Origin: an uncultured Bacteroidota bacterium
GTDB lineage: Bacteria > Bacteroidota > Bacteroidia > Chitinophagales > Chitinophagaceae
NCBI GenBank assembly: GCA_903819975.1
Contig: CAIJFI010000007.1
Coordinates: 124,001 to 188,000, forward strand
Reading direction: 5' to 3'
DNA length: 64,000 nt
The notes under the pieces were generated by a model that was not told the DNA's origin, searched no databases, and saw only the letters and a program-made list of their open reading frames with translations. Position numbers and translations under genes: made by a program. The first letter of the stretch is position 1; the number at the start of each line of letters is the position of its first letter. Of this stretch, positions 20,255 to 29,964 are shown piece by piece.

Positions 20255-21094
20255 ATGGCAACAACCGAATTAACTAAAATTGCTTCTCAAGTAAGAAGAG
20301 ACATTGTAAGAATGGTACACGCACAACAAAGTGGTCACCCAGGTGGTTCTTTGGGCTGTGCCGACTTTTTAACTGCACTTTATTTTAAAGTAATGAAGAT
20401 TGATACCGACTTTAAAATGGATGGTAAAAACGAAGATTTATTCTTTTTGTCAAACGGCCATATCTCTCCAGTTTTTTATTCTGTTTTGTCTAGATCAGGT
20501 TATTTTGATGTGAAAGAATTATCTACTTTCCGCAAAATTAATTCTCGTTTACAAGGACACCCAACTACGCACGAACATCTTCCTGGTATTCGTATTGCAA
20601 GTGGTTCTTTAGGGCAAGGTATGAGCGTGGCAATTGGTGCTGCTCTTTCTAAAAAATACAATGGCGACGATCGCACAGTTTATTCATTACATGGTGATGG
20701 AGAATTACAAGAAGGACAAAACTGGGAAGCGATTATGTTTGCCGCTCACAATAAAGTAGATAATTACATTGCTACAATAGATGTGAATGGCCAACAAATT
20801 GACGGACCATTAAGCAAAGTGTTAAACCTTGATAATTTAGAAGATAAATTCAAAGCATTCCACTGGACTGTGTTGCATATGGATGGTCATAATATGGATG
20901 AGATTGTTGCTACTTTAGAAAAAGCAAAGTCTTTAACTGGTCAAGGTAAGCCAATTGTGATTTTAATGAAAACAACAATGGGCAAAGGGGTTGACTTTAT
21001 GGAAACAGGTCATGAGTGGCATGGCATTGCTCCAAACGATGAGCAATTAGCTAAAGCACTTGGACAATTAGAAGAAACTTTAGGGGACTATTAA
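20255..21094 (+). CDS. Transketolase, N-terminal (TPP-binding) subunit
   Basis: HAQQSGHPGGSLGCADFLTALYF, LSNGHISPVFYSVL, GSLGQGMSVAIGAAL, HGDGELQEGQNWEAIMFAAH; ends at 279 aa without PYR/C-terminal domains. Confidence 0.93.
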   Translation: MATTELTKIASQVRRDIVRMVHAQQSGHPGGSLGCADFLTALYFKVMKIDTDFKMDGKNEDLFFLSNGHISPVFYSVLSRSGYFDVKELSTFRKINSRLQGHPTTHEHLPGIRIASGSLGQGMSVAIGAALSKKYNGDDRTVYSLHGDGELQEGQNWEAIMFAAHNKVDNYIATIDVNGQQIDGPLSKVLNLDNLEDKFKAFHWTVLHMDGHNMDEIVATLEKAKSLTGQGKPIVILMKTTMGKGVDFMETGHEWHGIAPNDEQLAKALGQLEETLGDY

Positions 21095-21113
21095 TCCTAC
21101 AAAATAAATTTTC

Positions 21114-21144
21114 AAAAGCCGCAACTAACTACTGCGGCTTTTTT
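21114..21144 (+). terminator. Intrinsic terminator after transketolase N-half
   Basis: aaaagccgcaactaactactgcggcttttttat hairpin plus T-run. Confidence 0.75.
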
Positions 21145-21221
21145 ATTGTTTTGACGTTCAAGATTTTTGCAAAAAAATTTATGAACAATAGGGAATAGTT
21201 AAAAAAATAAAAAAAAGTTAA

Positions 21222-21259
21222 AATAATTAAGGGCTAATTTTTAATAGCCCTTAATTATT
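21222..21259 (-). terminator. Intrinsic terminator overlapping the stop codon of the permease gene
   Basis: aataattaagggcta / tagcccttaattatt perfect 15-bp stem, 8-nt loop, T-rich tail on the minus strand. Confidence 0.65.
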
Positions 21260-22472
21260 AAACAATTCGCTCATAAATTTTTGCAGCAGCTTTGCGCGAT
21301 GGAATCCATCCTGCTAATAATGCAATTACAATTACCAATAACATGATAGCTACATAATCTATTGCCATTGGTTGTATAGGATAATAATCAATAACGAAAG
21401 ACCCGCCGCCTAGTTTAATGAAATGGTATTTGTATTGAAGCCAGCAAAATACACTAGCCAATCCACCGCCAATGATAGCACCCAAAATGGCCATCACTCC
21501 TGATAATAATAAAAATATTTTTTGAATATCCCATTGTGTCGCGCCCATTGCATTTAACACATGAATGTCTTTTTGTTTTTCTAATACCAACATAGTTAAT
21601 GCTCCTACTAAATTGAAAGAAGCCACTATCATGATTAAAGCAAGGATACAAAATATGATCCATTTTTCTACCTGCATAATTCTATACAGGTCTATGTTTT
21701 GTTGGTACTTGTTTCTTACATCAAAACCAGTTCCCATTATTTTTTCAATCTCTTTAATGACCTCTGCTTCATTTTTCCCATTCACCGAAAACTCAATGGC
21801 AGAAACTTCATCGGACTTTAAATCAAAAAGGTATTGCGCAAAAGCTGCATTGGTAAATACATACTGATCATCAAACTCCTGCTGTACCGAAAAAGCGCCT
21901 GATTCCTGTGCATTTAATGAATTAAGTTGTCCTATTTGTGTAATGGATTTCCCAGATCTATTTACTGCAAATACTTGAATGGTATCACCAATTAATTGCT
22001 GCATCATACCTAACTTATGTTCAATCCCGATACCCATTACAAACAAAGGAGACTGCTCATTACCTAGTGTATAATCACCCCTTTTTAAATACTTTTTTAA
22101 TTGATTAATGCTGTTGTAAGAATTTTCTACCCCTTTCACATAAGCCACAGTCTGAAAACCGTTCTTCACTAACAAAGCCCTGCTTTCAATTACCTTACTA
22201 ATTGCATTTACACCCGCAGTCGACTTTAATTGTTGGTATTGTGCATCTTGAATGGTGAAAAATTTTCCTTGCTTTGGAGTAACTCGTATGTCCGCATAAA
22301 AATCGGTATACAACCCTTTCACTACCGAAGTAAAACCATTGGAAACACTAAGAATGGTAATTAAAGCAGCAGTGCCAATGGCTATCGCAAAAACACTTAC
22401 CCAAGCAATAATTTGAATTGCTTGAAAAGCGTACTTGCCTCTAAAATAACGCCATGCAAATAAGAAATGCAC
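21258..22472 (-). CDS. ABC transporter permease, FtsX/LolC-E-like
   Basis: FLFAWRYFRGKYAFQAIQIIAWVSVFAIAIGTAALITILSVSNGF; LVLEKQKDIHVLNAMGATQWDIQKIFLLLSGVMAILGAIIG. Confidence 0.9.
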   Translation of the reverse strand: MHFLFAWRYFRGKYAFQAIQIIAWVSVFAIAIGTAALITILSVSNGFTSVVKGLYTDFYADIRVTPKQGKFFTIQDAQYQQLKSTAGVNAISKVIESRALLVKNGFQTVAYVKGVENSYNSINQLKKYLKRGDYTLGNEQSPLFVMGIGIEHKLGMMQQLIGDTIQVFAVNRSGKSITQIGQLNSLNAQESGAFSVQQEFDDQYVFTNAAFAQYLFDLKSDEVSAIEFSVNGKNEAEVIKEIEKIMGTGFDVRNKYQQNIDLYRIMQVEKWIIFCILALIMIVASFNLVGALTMLVLEKQKDIHVLNAMGATQWDIQKIFLLLSGVMAILGAIIGGGLASVFCWLQYKYHFIKLGGGSFVIDYYPIQPMAIDYVAIMLLVIVIALLAGWIPSRKAAAKIYERIV

Positions 22473-22476
22473 TTAC

Positions 22477-22830
22477 TTATAAATTTTTAAGAATCTCTTC
22501 CATTTTAAATACATAATCCAATGTGTCATCTAAATAAAAATGTAATACAGGAATGCGTCTTAATTGTTGCTTCATTTCGGCACCCAATCTTTTTTTGATT
22601 TCCCACTCCTGAGCTTTAATTTTTTTAAAGCATGCTGCTTGGTCATTCACCTGAAATAAGCTTAAATATATTCTAGCTTCCAATAAATCGGGCGTCACTT
22701 TTACCGATGATATTGATACCATCCCGCCGTCCACAATTGTGAGGCCTAACTTTAAAAATATGTCATTCATTGTGGTCTGAATTGCACCCGCCACCTGTTT
22801 CTGTCTTTTACCTTCTTCCATAATAATCAA
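22477..22830 (-). CDS. rbfA: Ribosome-binding factor A
   Basis: EEGKRQKQVAGAIQTTMNDIFLKLG...VSISSVKVTPDLLEARIYLSLF...RRIPVLHFYLDDTLDYVFKMEEIL. Confidence 0.88.
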   Translation of the reverse strand: MIIMEEGKRQKQVAGAIQTTMNDIFLKLGLTIVDGGMVSISSVKVTPDLLEARIYLSLFQVNDQAACFKKIKAQEWEIKKRLGAEMKQQLRRIPVLHFYLDDTLDYVFKMEEILKNL

Positions 22831-22890
22831 AATCGTTGATTCGCTGTAAAATTAGTTACTTTGCTGATTATTCCGTGGAATAGTTTATAT

Positions 22891-24708
22891 ATGAAGAAAT
22901 TTATTAGAATCGTTAGTTATATAAAGGAATACAAGGCTTATATGGGCCTGTACACCCTATTTATTACCCTTTCCATTATTTTTAGCTTATTCTCCCTAAG
23001 TATGCTAATGCCATTTATGGATTTGATATTTGGCAGCAATGAATTAACCGGGGTAGTTAAGGCAGCAACAGCGAGCACAGGAAGTATTAAAGAGGTGGTA
23101 TATGGTTTTTTACAAACCAACATTGCAAAATATGGTAAAGTATATGCCCTAGGCTGGATTTGCTTTGGCATTATTGGAGCCGTATTATTAAAGAATTTGT
23201 TTTTATACTTGTCATTTTACTTTTTGGCACCTATCCGAAACGCAGTTACCAGAAAGTATTCAAAACTATTGTACAATAAAATTTTACAATTACCAATTGG
23301 TTATTTTACCGAGCAACGCAAGGGCGATATTTTAAGTAGGTCCTCTAATGATATTGCAGAATTGGAAACTTCAATCATTGGTGCATTAGAAGGCATGATT
23401 AAAGAGCCTTTAAATATTATTGGAATCATTATTGTTCTATTTGCTATTAGTGTGAAGCTTACATTATTCGTTTTTGTTTTATTGCCATTAGCTGGATTAA
23501 TTGTTGGAAGAATTGGAAGAAGCTTAAAAAAACAAACTAATAAGGCGCAGGTGAAATGGGGTGAAATTATGTCTCAAATGGAAGAAACATTAACTGGCTT
23601 AAGAATTATAAAAGCGTTTAACGCGGAGGGAAGAGTGAAGAAAAGTTTCTTTGGATTAGTTGACGAAATTTTCTTGATTAAGAATAAAATTTTATACCGA
23701 CGCGACTTAGCATCTCCACTTTCTGAATCCTTAGGCGTTATAATTTTATGCTGCGTACTTTGGTTTGGAGGGAGACTAGTTTTAAGCGGTGAAATATTAT
23801 CTGGTAGTTCTTTTATTGGATATGTTGCATTATTCTCACAAATCATTAATCCTGCGAAAGCCTTATCCCAAGCGGTTTATAACGTAAACCGTGGAACCGC
23901 AACGCTTGATCGTTTAAACGAAGTTTTAGAAGCACCAATAGTTGTAGAAGAACCTGCAAACCCCGTTGAACTTTCTGGATTTAAGAATGCTATTCAATTT
24001 GAAAACGTACAGTTTTCTTATCAGGACACAACTATCTTAGACAATATTAATTTAACCATACAAAAAGGAAAAACAATTGCATTGGTTGGTTCGTCTGGTG
24101 CTGGCAAAAGTACTTTGGCCGACTTAGTTCCACGTTTTCATGACGTTAGCACTGGTAATTTATTTATAGATGGAAAAAACATTAAAGATTATAGCCTTAC
24201 AAGTTTGAGGCAACAAATAAGTATTGTTACACAAGAACCTATTTTATTTAATGACACGATTGCCGCAAATATTGCATTAGGTAAGCCAGACGCAACTGAA
24301 GCGGAGATTACCGAAGCTGCAAAAATTGCAAATGCTTACGATTTTATTGTTAAGAAAGAGGATGGCTTTAATACTATTATAGGAGACCGAGGTAGCAAGC
24401 TAAGTGGAGGCGAACGTCAACGTTTAACCATTGCAAGAGCCGTGCTTAAAAATCCTCCCATTCTTATCTTGGACGAAGCAACATCAGCTTTAGATACAGA
24501 GAGTGAGAAATTAGTTCAGGATGCGATTAATAATATGATGCAAAACAGAACATCCATTGTTATTGCTCACCGCCTTTCTACGATTCGTCACGCAGATGAA
24601 ATTATCGTATTACAAAAAGGCACTATTGTTGAGCGTGGTAACCACGATGAATTACTTGCACAAAACGGTTACTACCGTAAGCTGATTGAGATGCAGGAAG
24701 TGAAGTAG
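22891..24708 (+). CDS. ABC exporter, fused TM-ATPase (MsbA-like)
   Basis: LVGSSGAGKSTLADLVPRF Walker A, KLSGGERQRLTIARAVLKNPPILILDEATSALD; ORF track start at 22861 is TTG, first ATG at 22891. Confidence 0.93.
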   Translation: MKKFIRIVSYIKEYKAYMGLYTLFITLSIIFSLFSLSMLMPFMDLIFGSNELTGVVKAATASTGSIKEVVYGFLQTNIAKYGKVYALGWICFGIIGAVLLKNLFLYLSFYFLAPIRNAVTRKYSKLLYNKILQLPIGYFTEQRKGDILSRSSNDIAELETSIIGALEGMIKEPLNIIGIIIVLFAISVKLTLFVFVLLPLAGLIVGRIGRSLKKQTNKAQVKWGEIMSQMEETLTGLRIIKAFNAEGRVKKSFFGLVDEIFLIKNKILYRRDLASPLSESLGVIILCCVLWFGGRLVLSGEILSGSSFIGYVALFSQIINPAKALSQAVYNVNRGTATLDRLNEVLEAPIVVEEPANPVELSGFKNAIQFENVQFSYQDTTILDNINLTIQKGKTIALVGSSGAGKSTLADLVPRFHDVSTGNLFIDGKNIKDYSLTSLRQQISIVTQEPILFNDTIAANIALGKPDATEAEITEAAKIANAYDFIVKKEDGFNTIIGDRGSKLSGGERQRLTIARAVLKNPPILILDEATSALDTESEKLVQDAINNMMQNRTSIVIAHRLSTIRHADEIIVLQKGTIVERGNHDELLAQNGYYRKLIEMQEVK

Positions 24709-24770
24709 CCTTTACAATTTGCGTAAAAAATAATTCCAATATAATTGTGTTGTCCTAAAAAAAGGATACA

Positions 24771-24803
24771 AAAAAGCCCCGATTAATTTGATCGGGGCTT
24801 TTT
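24771..24803. terminator. Bidirectional intrinsic terminator
   Basis: aaaaagccccgat taattt(g) atcggggcttttt, 13-bp perfect stem between convergent genes. Confidence 0.8.
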
Positions 24804-24829
24804 AAATTATATAAACTTTTAGTTTAGAT

Positions 24830-25852
24830 CTATTCTGCGTTAGTGCTGTTTTTTACATAGCCTAACTTAGCTTCTAGGCTTAACGTAGCATGTGGCACTG
24901 CACGTAAACGATCCTTGCTAATTAACAAGCCCGTTACTCTACAAATACCATAAGTCTTGTTTTGGATACGCATTAAAGCTTTCTCTAAGTGATCAATAAA
25001 GGTAATTTGACGGCTTGCCATTTGACCTAATTGCTCTCTTTCCATACTTACGCTACCATCTTCCATAGTCATGTATCTAGCGTCGTCATTGTCTCCGCCT
25101 AATTCATCCTTACGAGTGATGATGCCTTGTAAATAAACAAGTTCTTTTTTAGCTGCATCTAATTTACGAGAAATCAATTCCTTGAATTCTGCTAATTCAG
25201 CATCTGAATATTTAACTAAAGTCTCAGTTGATCTTTCTACTTCTTTTCTCTTTTCCATAGGGACATAGCCTGGTTGATATGGCACACTACTCTTACTGTT
25301 GATCTTTGGTACTTTCACATCCTTAATAGGCTCAGCAACTTTACGCACTGGCTTTACTGGAGGAGTTGGTATTTTTGGAACTGGCTTAGCAGGAGGTACA
25401 TATTTTTCAACTGGCTTAACAGGCGCAACTGGCTTTGCAGGCGCAGCAGCAGGTTTTGCTGTTGGTTTAACAGGAGCTTTAACTGCTGCTTTAGCTGGAG
25501 CTACTACTTTTTTAGCAGGTGCAGCAGGTTTTACCGGAGCTGCCTTCTTAGCAGGTGTAGCTACCTTTTTAATTGGAGCTTTTGCTGGGGCTGCCTTTGC
25601 AGGAGCTGCTTTTTTAGCTGGCGCAACTACTTTCTTAGCTGGTGCCGCTACCTTTTTAATTGGAGCCTTTGCAGGAGCTGCCTTCTTAGCAGGCGCAGCC
25701 TTTTTTACAGGTGCTGCAGCCTTTTTAATTGGAGCTTTTGCAGGAGCTGCCTTCTTAGCAGGTGCTGCTTTTTTAACAGGAGCCGCCTTTTTAGCAGGTG
25801 TAGCCTTCTTAATTGGAGCCGCTTTTTTAGGCGCTGGTTTCTTTGTAGCCAT
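24830..25852 (-). CDS. TraR/DksA-family protein with histone H1-like Lys/Ala/Pro-rich N-terminal domain
   Basis: N-terminal ~190 aa of KKAAPAK / APIKKVA repeats; C-terminal SDAELAEFKELISRKLDAAKKELVYLQG...MASRQITFIDHLEKALMRIQNKTYGICRVTGLLISKDRLRAVPHATLSLEAK. Confidence 0.88.
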   Translation of the reverse strand: MATKKPAPKKAAPIKKATPAKKAAPVKKAAPAKKAAPAKAPIKKAAAPVKKAAPAKKAAPAKAPIKKVAAPAKKVVAPAKKAAPAKAAPAKAPIKKVATPAKKAAPVKPAAPAKKVVAPAKAAVKAPVKPTAKPAAAPAKPVAPVKPVEKYVPPAKPVPKIPTPPVKPVRKVAEPIKDVKVPKINSKSSVPYQPGYVPMEKRKEVERSTETLVKYSDAELAEFKELISRKLDAAKKELVYLQGIITRKDELGGDNDDARYMTMEDGSVSMEREQLGQMASRQITFIDHLEKALMRIQNKTYGICRVTGLLISKDRLRAVPHATLSLEAKLGYVKNSTNAE

Positions 25853-25854
25853 AT

Positions 25855-28800
25855 TTATCCTTTTTGTAAAACTGAAATCCTTAATTTTTGGTCATTTATT
25901 TCGACATCCACCCCGTCTTCTAAAGCCGGAACCCAGTCAATTTGCAATGCCAGTATTTCGCGGCAAATATAATCTGAAAATTCATTAATGGAGTCCTTCA
26001 AATCTGTGTTATCCACAATTCGGAGTAAAATTTTGTCTGTAAGCTCAAAATTGGCCTCTTTTCGGATGTTTTGGACCCTATTTACCAATTCTCGAGCGTT
26101 TCCTTCCTTCAATAAGGCCGGACTAAGGGTAATATCAAGGGCAACGGTTAGCGCATTTTTCACTGCGACACTCCATCCAGGGATATCCTCGGCTATAATT
26201 TCTACCTCAGAAACCAATAATGGGATTAATGCACCTTCTATGTCCAAGTTAATACTACCATCTTTTTCAAGTTGGGTAATTTGAGCCTGACTTAGTGCAG
26301 TGATCACCGCAGAGGCCTGTTTCATCTTAGTTCCCAACTTAGCACCTAATAATTTAAAATTAGGTTTTAGCTTCTTACTAATTACACCTTCAGTCTCTGT
26401 GATATAATTTATTTCCTTAACATTTACCTCAGCCAAAATTAGTTCTTCCATTTGTTCTATGGCAGCTTTCATTTTTGGATCCAAAACTGGTATTAATATT
26501 TTTTGTAACGGCTGACGAACTTTGATATTTACTTTTTTACGAACCGATAATACCAATGAACAAATGTCTTGAGCCATTTGCATTCGCTCTTCTAATGCAA
26601 TATCCATTTTTGAAAGATCCGCTTTAGGGAAATCTACATGGTGGATAGAAGTTGCATTATGACGCTTTGTAATTCCGTTTAAGTTTCTAAATACTTGATC
26701 ACAGAAGAATGGTGCGATTGGCGCCATTAATCGAGTGATTGTTTCTAAACATTCATATAATGTTTGGTATGCTGCAATTTTATCTTGCGTATAAGTTCCT
26801 TTCCAAAAACGACGACGACATAAACGAACGTACCAGTTACTCAAATGCTCATCCACAAAGGTTTCTATTGCACGGCCAGCAACGGTTGGTTCAAAATCAT
26901 CCATTGAAGTTGTAACCGTTTGAATTAAACTATTTAATGAAGAAATAATCCATCGATCAATTTCTGGTCGTTCAGATACTGGAATATAATCTTGTTCAAA
27001 TTGGAATCCATCAACATTTGCATACAACACAAAAAATTGATAAGTATTGTATAATGTTCCAAAGAATTTTCTTTGCACTTCCTGTATTCCAGATAAATCA
27101 AATTTCAAATTATCCCAAGGCGATGCATTGGTTACCAAATACCAACGCGTTGCATCTGCACCGTAAGTATTTAAAGTATCAAATGGATTTACAACGTTTC
27201 CTAAACGCTTACTCATTTTATTACCATTCTTATCCAATACCAATCCATTACTCATTACGGCCTTGTATGCTACACTATCAAAAAGCAATACACCTAATGT
27301 ATGCAAAGTATAAAACCATCCACGAGTTTGGTCAACTCCCTCACAAATAAAGTCTGCAGGAAAGGCTTCGCCTTTATCAATCAAATCCTTATTTTCAAAC
27401 GGATAATGCCATTGCGCATAAGGCATCGCGCCAGAATCAAACCATACGTCCACTAAATCGGACACACGTTTCATTGGCTTTCCAGAAGCGCTCAATAATT
27501 CTATCTGATCCACAAATGGCTTGTGTAAATCCACGTCTAATTTGCCATCTACAATTTGCAAATTCACATCCTTATTAAATCCTTTTTCTTTTGCAGCAAC
27601 AAACAATGTTGTTAACTCTTCAATAGAACCTATACAAATTTCTTCAGCACCATCTTCGGTTCTCCAAATAGGTAATGGTGTTCCCCAATATCTACTTCGA
27701 GATAAATTCCAGTCCACCATATTCTCTAACCAGTTTCCGAAACGACCTTCACCTGTGCTCTTTGGTTTCCAATTAATGGTTTTATTTAATTCAACTAATC
27801 TGTCTTTTACAGCAGTTGTTTTAATAAACCAAGCATCTAATGGATAGTATAAAATTGGCTTATCTGTTCTCCAACAATGCGGATAATTGTGTTCGTATTT
27901 TTCAACCTTAAATGCCCTGTTTTCTTTTTTCAGTTTCACAGAGATGTCTACGTTTACATCCTGAAAATCTTTTTCGTCTTTGTAGTTCTTTACATAACGA
28001 CCACTAAACTCGCCTACTCCGTCTACAAATTTTCCTTCTCTATCTACCAATGTAATAATACCTAAATTATTTTTTTGTCCAACCTTGTAGTCATCCGCAC
28101 CAAATGCAGGTGCAGTATGTACGATACCTGTGCCATCTTCGGTTGTTACAAAATCGCCAACAACTATTTTAAAAGGATCACCTTCAAATGTTGCAGGATC
28201 ATTTGCTTCAAATGGCATTAATTGCTCGTAACGCAATCCATTTAATTGCGAACCTTTAAATTCAGCTATCACTTTCCAAGGAACAATTTTATCCCCTTCG
28301 GCAAAAGTTTCAATTGTTAAACCTTCTTCTTTAAAATATTTTGAAATTAATGCTTTTGCTAAAACCACATTCACTGGCAATGCCGTGTAAGGATTATAAG
28401 TTGCTACTAACACATAGTCAATATTAGGACCTACTGTTAAACCTAAATTAGATGGCAACGTCCATGGAGTAGTTGTCCATGCCATGTAATAAACTTCCTG
28501 ATTGTTTTTATTGGTTGCAGCTGCATCAAATAAAAATTGACTTTCACTACTTTGCAATGCTTTAAACATCACAACAGCCGATGTGTCTTTAACATCTTTG
28601 TATGTACCTGGCTGATTTAATTCATGCGAACTTAATCCTGTTCCTGCAGCTGGTGAATAAGGCTGAATACTTACGCTTTGGTATAAATATCCTTTTTTAT
28701 AAAGCGTACTTAATATCCACCAAAGTGTTTCAATGTAATTGTTTTCAAATGTGATATAAGGATTATTTAAGTCAACCCAATAGCCCATTTTATTTGTAAT

Positions 28801-29205
28801 GTCATCCCACTCTTTCTTATAACGTAATACAGCTTCACGGCATTTTTTATTATACTCTTCTACTGTGATTTTTTTACCAATATCTTCTTTAGTTATCCCT
28901 AATTCTTTTTCAACTCCTAATTCAACTGGCAAACCATGTGTATCCCATCCACCTTTTCGCTTTACCTGAAAACCTTGCATCGTTTTATAACGACACATCA
29001 TGTCTTTTAAGGTTCTTGAAATAACGTGGTGAATCCCTGGCATTCCATTGGCACTTGGAGGCCCTTCATAAAACACAAATGGTGTTTTACCTTCACGTAA
29101 ACTAACTGATTGCTCAAATGCCTGTTCTTTTTTCCAAGCTGCTAATATCTCTGCCTCAATTGTAGGCAGATGTAAGCCATTAAATTCTGGGTATTGGTTG
29201 CTCAT
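25855..29205 (-). CDS. ileS: Isoleucyl-tRNA synthetase
   Basis: FYEGPPSANGMPGIHHVISRTLKDMMCRYKTMQGFQVKRKGGWDTHGLPVELGVEKELGI; GNKMSKRLGNVVNPFDTL. Confidence 0.97.
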   Translation of the reverse strand: MSNQYPEFNGLHLPTIEAEILAAWKKEQAFEQSVSLREGKTPFVFYEGPPSANGMPGIHHVISRTLKDMMCRYKTMQGFQVKRKGGWDTHGLPVELGVEKELGITKEDIGKKITVEEYNKKCREAVLRYKKEWDDITNKMGYWVDLNNPYITFENNYIETLWWILSTLYKKGYLYQSVSIQPYSPAAGTGLSSHELNQPGTYKDVKDTSAVVMFKALQSSESQFLFDAAATNKNNQEVYYMAWTTTPWTLPSNLGLTVGPNIDYVLVATYNPYTALPVNVVLAKALISKYFKEEGLTIETFAEGDKIVPWKVIAEFKGSQLNGLRYEQLMPFEANDPATFEGDPFKIVVGDFVTTEDGTGIVHTAPAFGADDYKVGQKNNLGIITLVDREGKFVDGVGEFSGRYVKNYKDEKDFQDVNVDISVKLKKENRAFKVEKYEHNYPHCWRTDKPILYYPLDAWFIKTTAVKDRLVELNKTINWKPKSTGEGRFGNWLENMVDWNLSRSRYWGTPLPIWRTEDGAEEICIGSIEELTTLFVAAKEKGFNKDVNLQIVDGKLDVDLHKPFVDQIELLSASGKPMKRVSDLVDVWFDSGAMPYAQWHYPFENKDLIDKGEAFPADFICEGVDQTRGWFYTLHTLGVLLFDSVAYKAVMSNGLVLDKNGNKMSKRLGNVVNPFDTLNTYGADATRWYLVTNASPWDNLKFDLSGIQEVQRKFFGTLYNTYQFFVLYANVDGFQFEQDYIPVSERPEIDRWIISSLNSLIQTVTTSMDDFEPTVAGRAIETFVDEHLSNWYVRLCRRRFWKGTYTQDKIAAYQTLYECLETITRLMAPIAPFFCDQVFRNLNGITKRHNATSIHHVDFPKADLSKMDIALEERMQMAQDICSLVLSVRKKVNIKVRQPLQKILIPVLDPKMKAAIEQMEELILAEVNVKEINYITETEGVISKKLKPNFKLLGAKLGTKMKQASAVITALSQAQITQLEKDGSINLDIEGALIPLLVSEVEIIAEDIPGWSVAVKNALTVALDITLSPALLKEGNARELVNRVQNIRKEANFELTDKILLRIVDNTDLKDSINEFSDYICREILALQIDWVPALEDGVDVEINDQKLRISVLQKG

Positions 29206-29256
29206 AAAACGCTTGTCCTAGCTGATTTTTAGGGCAGGAAGGTACGAAATTTTGGG

Positions 29257-29946
29257 CTATTCTGGGCTGTTTACCTCTTCCTGAGCTGGATCTATAGGCG
29301 GCTGTTGGGCTGTATCTCCGAAAAATTTACCCTGAAACACAAATAGAGCAATAACCCCAGTACTAATTGCCGCATCCGCAAAGTTGAATACGGGGCGGAA
29401 AAACTCAAATTCCTCTCCTCCCCAAATTGGAAACCAAGTAGGGAAATGGGCATCTCGTATCATTGGGAAATAGAACATGTCTACTACTTTTCCGTACAAA
29501 AATGGAGCATAACCACCGGATTTTGGGAAAAGCATTGCAACCTGTGTTGTATATGGAACACTTTGATCAAATATGATTCCGTAAAATAGGCTATCAATGA
29601 GATTACCCACTGCACCAGCAAATATTAATGCTGCACAAAATATAAAGCCATTGTGGTACTTTTTTTCAATAAAGCCTTTAATTAAAAACGATCCCCAAAT
29701 TACAGCCCCCAAACGGAACAAAGTGAGGATAATTTTACCAAATCCACCGCCAAATTTTAAACCCCATGCCATTCCTTCGTTTTCTACAAAATGAAGTCTA
29801 GCCCATGATCCAATCATTGCATGCTCTTCGCCAATGAAATAATTAAGTTTAATATAAAATTTAATGGCTTGATCAATAAATATGATCAATGCGATTAATG
29901 AAATTACTTTTTTCCCGTTCATGCGATTGTTTAAAATTGTATGCAA
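29257..29946 (-). CDS. lspA: Lipoprotein signal peptidase
   Basis: VENEGMAWGLKFGGG, AGAVGNLIDSLFYGIIFD, FNFADAAISTGV catalytic Asp motifs; start probably at the internal Met of MNGKKVIS (29925). Confidence 0.9.
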   Translation of the reverse strand: MHTILNNRMNGKKVISLIALIIFIDQAIKFYIKLNYFIGEEHAMIGSWARLHFVENEGMAWGLKFGGGFGKIILTLFRLGAVIWGSFLIKGFIEKKYHNGFIFCAALIFAGAVGNLIDSLFYGIIFDQSVPYTTQVAMLFPKSGGYAPFLYGKVVDMFYFPMIRDAHFPTWFPIWGGEEFEFFRPVFNFADAAISTGVIALFVFQGKFFGDTAQQPPIDPAQEEVNSPE

Positions 29947-29964
29947 AGATAAGTTAGTCTTGGT

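Noticed and set aside
25330-25850. Short DNA repeats that could look like a CRISPR or minisatellite array
   Set aside because: Repeats are in frame, irregular in spacing and encode KKAAPAK-type peptides; no unique spacers
25274-25988. Two ~230-aa plus-strand ORFs (25274..25972, 25299..25988), Cys/Trp-rich or Ala/Gly/Phe-rich
   Set aside because: Antisense shadows of the low-complexity Lys/Ala/Pro repeat of the DksA-like gene; no independent start context or family resemblance
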